Below are positions 62,864 through 64,000 of a stretch of 64,000 nucleotides of DNA, in pieces. Every line of letters starts with the position of its first letter. Position 1 is the stretch's first letter. The position numbers were made by a program, and so were the translations under genes. The notes beneath the pieces are model-generated. The model worked only from the letters and a program-made list of their open reading frames with translations, ran no database searches and was not told where the DNA came from. The stretch is from Ruminococcaceae bacterium UBA1425 (GTDB lineage Bacteria > Bacillota > Clostridia > Oscillospirales > Acutalibacteraceae), in the NCBI GenBank assembly GCA_002329365.1, contig DCUB01000045.1, forward strand, positions 83,727-147,726, given 5' to 3'.

Positions 62864-63985
62864 ATGGACAGAATAAGACAACCGTGGAACGGAACAATGT
62901 CAAGGCGGGAGCGCTTTCACAATCAGATGCACTATCTGCCCTTTGACCGTACCGTTAATATGGAGTTCGGCTACTGGGATGACAACTATAAGCTCTGGAG
63001 CATTTTTGCCGAAAACGACATAAAAAACGAAAGACAGGCGGACGAGTTTTTTTCCTTCGAGCCTCCCATGACTGTCGGCGGTCATTACTGGCTCAATCCG
63101 AGGTTTCCGCACAAGGTTCTTTCCGAGACAGACGATAAAATAATATCGGTAAATTCGGACGGGCTTGTCGTCGAAACACCGAAGGACGGTCACTCTACAA
63201 TCCCGCACTATATCAGGTCGTCAATCGAAACGCCCGACGACTGGAAAAGGGTGAAGGAAGAAAGATTCCGCCGCGACGACCCTGTGAGGAAGCCGGACAT
63301 AGCGGCCGTTTCGGCAAAATTTCCCGACGACAGGGATTTTCCCGCCGGCATTAACGTAGGCTCAATGATAGGAAAAATCCGCGATTTGCTTACGCTCGAG
63401 GGGCTCTCCTACGCTGTCGCCGACTACCCGGACATGGTAGAGGATATGGTCGAAACCTCGTGCGTCCTTGTTGAGGATTATATAGACGCAGTGCTGCCGC
63501 ATGTTAAGTTTGATTTTGCCTGCGGCTGGGAGGATATATGCTGTAAAAACGGCCCTCTTGTGTCCATGGATTTCTTTGTAAACGTCGTTGTTCCACGTTA
63601 TAAAAGAATCGGAGACAAGCTTCACAGCTACGGCATTGATATCTGGTACACCGACTGCGACGGCGACGTACGCCCGCTTCTTCCGTATTTTCTTGAAAGC
63701 GGCATAAACTGTCTTTTCCCCTACGAGGTCAATTCCTGCACCCACCCCGCCGACCTGCTTAACGAATACGGCAGGGAGCTTCGGATTATGGGCGGGTTTG
63801 ATAAAATGAAGCTCATAGATGGCAAAACCGCCATAAAAAAATATATGGAAAGCATTGCGCCGCTTGTCGAAAGGGGAGGGTACATACCTTTCTGCGACCA
63901 CAGGTGTCCGCCCGACGTTACCGTCGAAAACTATCTGTACTACCTTGACCTTAAGAAAGAAATGTTTGGGTGGGTAAAAGTCTGA
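62864..63985 (+). CDS. UroD-type methyltransferase (uroporphyrinogen decarboxylase family)
   Basis: A 373-residue protein with the URO-D fold used by corrinoid methyltransferases (MtaA/MtbA-like and O-demethylase components). Visible are MSRRERFHNQMHYLPFDR at the start, SIETPDDWKRVKEER, ICCKNGPLVS and HSYGIDIWYTDCDGDVRPLL-PYFLESGINC. The C-terminal His/Cys region (CDHRCPP) likely holds zinc. It directly follows the corrinoid gene. Substrate (a methoxylated or methylamine compound) cannot be told. Confidence 0.82.
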   Translation: MDRIRQPWNGTMSRRERFHNQMHYLPFDRTVNMEFGYWDDNYKLWSIFAENDIKNERQADEFFSFEPPMTVGGHYWLNPRFPHKVLSETDDKIISVNSDGLVVETPKDGHSTIPHYIRSSIETPDDWKRVKEERFRRDDPVRKPDIAAVSAKFPDDRDFPAGINVGSMIGKIRDLLTLEGLSYAVADYPDMVEDMVETSCVLVEDYIDAVLPHVKFDFACGWEDICCKNGPLVSMDFFVNVVVPRYKRIGDKLHSYGIDIWYTDCDGDVRPLLPYFLESGINCLFPYEVNSCTHPADLLNEYGRELRIMGGFDKMKLIDGKTAIKKYMESIAPLVERGGYIPFCDHRCPPDVTVENYLYYLDLKKEMFGWVKV

Positions 63986-64000
63986 AACCTAAAATCACCT

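Overview
The window looks like chromosome from an anaerobic, gut-type member of the Clostridia (Firmicutes), perhaps Oscillospirales or Christensenellales; the lineage is inference. The reasons are strong Shine-Dalgarno sites with very frequent TTG starts, clostridial gene orders (RNase J-gdpP-rplI-dnaB and tilS-hpt-ftsH), a LicD protein, an EFR1-type flavodoxin/ferredoxin, a Tn4451-like serine-recombinase element, and a glycan- and corrinoid-based catabolic gene set. No rRNA, tRNA or CRISPR array was seen.

Layout. 0-4.2 kb: the start of a leftward gene running off the window, a GT4 glycosyltransferase, RNase H, and a sugar nucleotidyltransferase fused to a degenerate phosphomannomutase. 4.5-19.3 kb: a dense rightward housekeeping run (RNase J, GdpP, L9, DnaB, TilS, Hpt, FtsH, a LiaF-like membrane protein and a divergent type IIA topoisomerase pair). 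19.5-32.8 kb: secG, a GT28-like protein, EFR1, an oxidoreductase, a HAD phosphatase, a phosphoesterase, a large glycoside-hydrolase-like protein, an alpha/beta hydrolase, a cytidylyltransferase with a GT-LicD fusion, and guaA.

32.8-45.0 kb is accessory in character. A MscS channel and an OpuC-type osmoprotectant ABC operon sit beside a GntR-RCK_C regulator of the BusR type, with a clear operator under the operon promoter. Next comes a Tn4451-like mobilizable element: an attenuator-like leader with no gene behind it, a pMV158-type oriT, a MOBV relaxase, TnpW and a TnpX-type recombinase. A PadR-HAAS-DUF4097 envelope-sensing operon follows. GdpP, the RCK_C regulator and the CBS-bearing OpuC ATPase together suggest c-di-AMP control of osmolyte uptake.

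45.0-64.0 kb is mostly catabolic: a secreted lipase, a DapA-family lyase with an amidohydrolase, MscL with a zinc ribbon, ProC, a probable small RNA, then a divergent cluster (esterase, tandem class II aldolase, class III aminotransferase / FGGY kinase, PHP phosphoesterase, DMT exporter). After these come a protein with two GreA/GreB C-terminal-like domains and no coiled coil, AlaX, a QueT-like transporter, a GH29 fucosidase, a metallophosphoesterase, and a corrinoid protein paired with a UroD-type methyltransferase.
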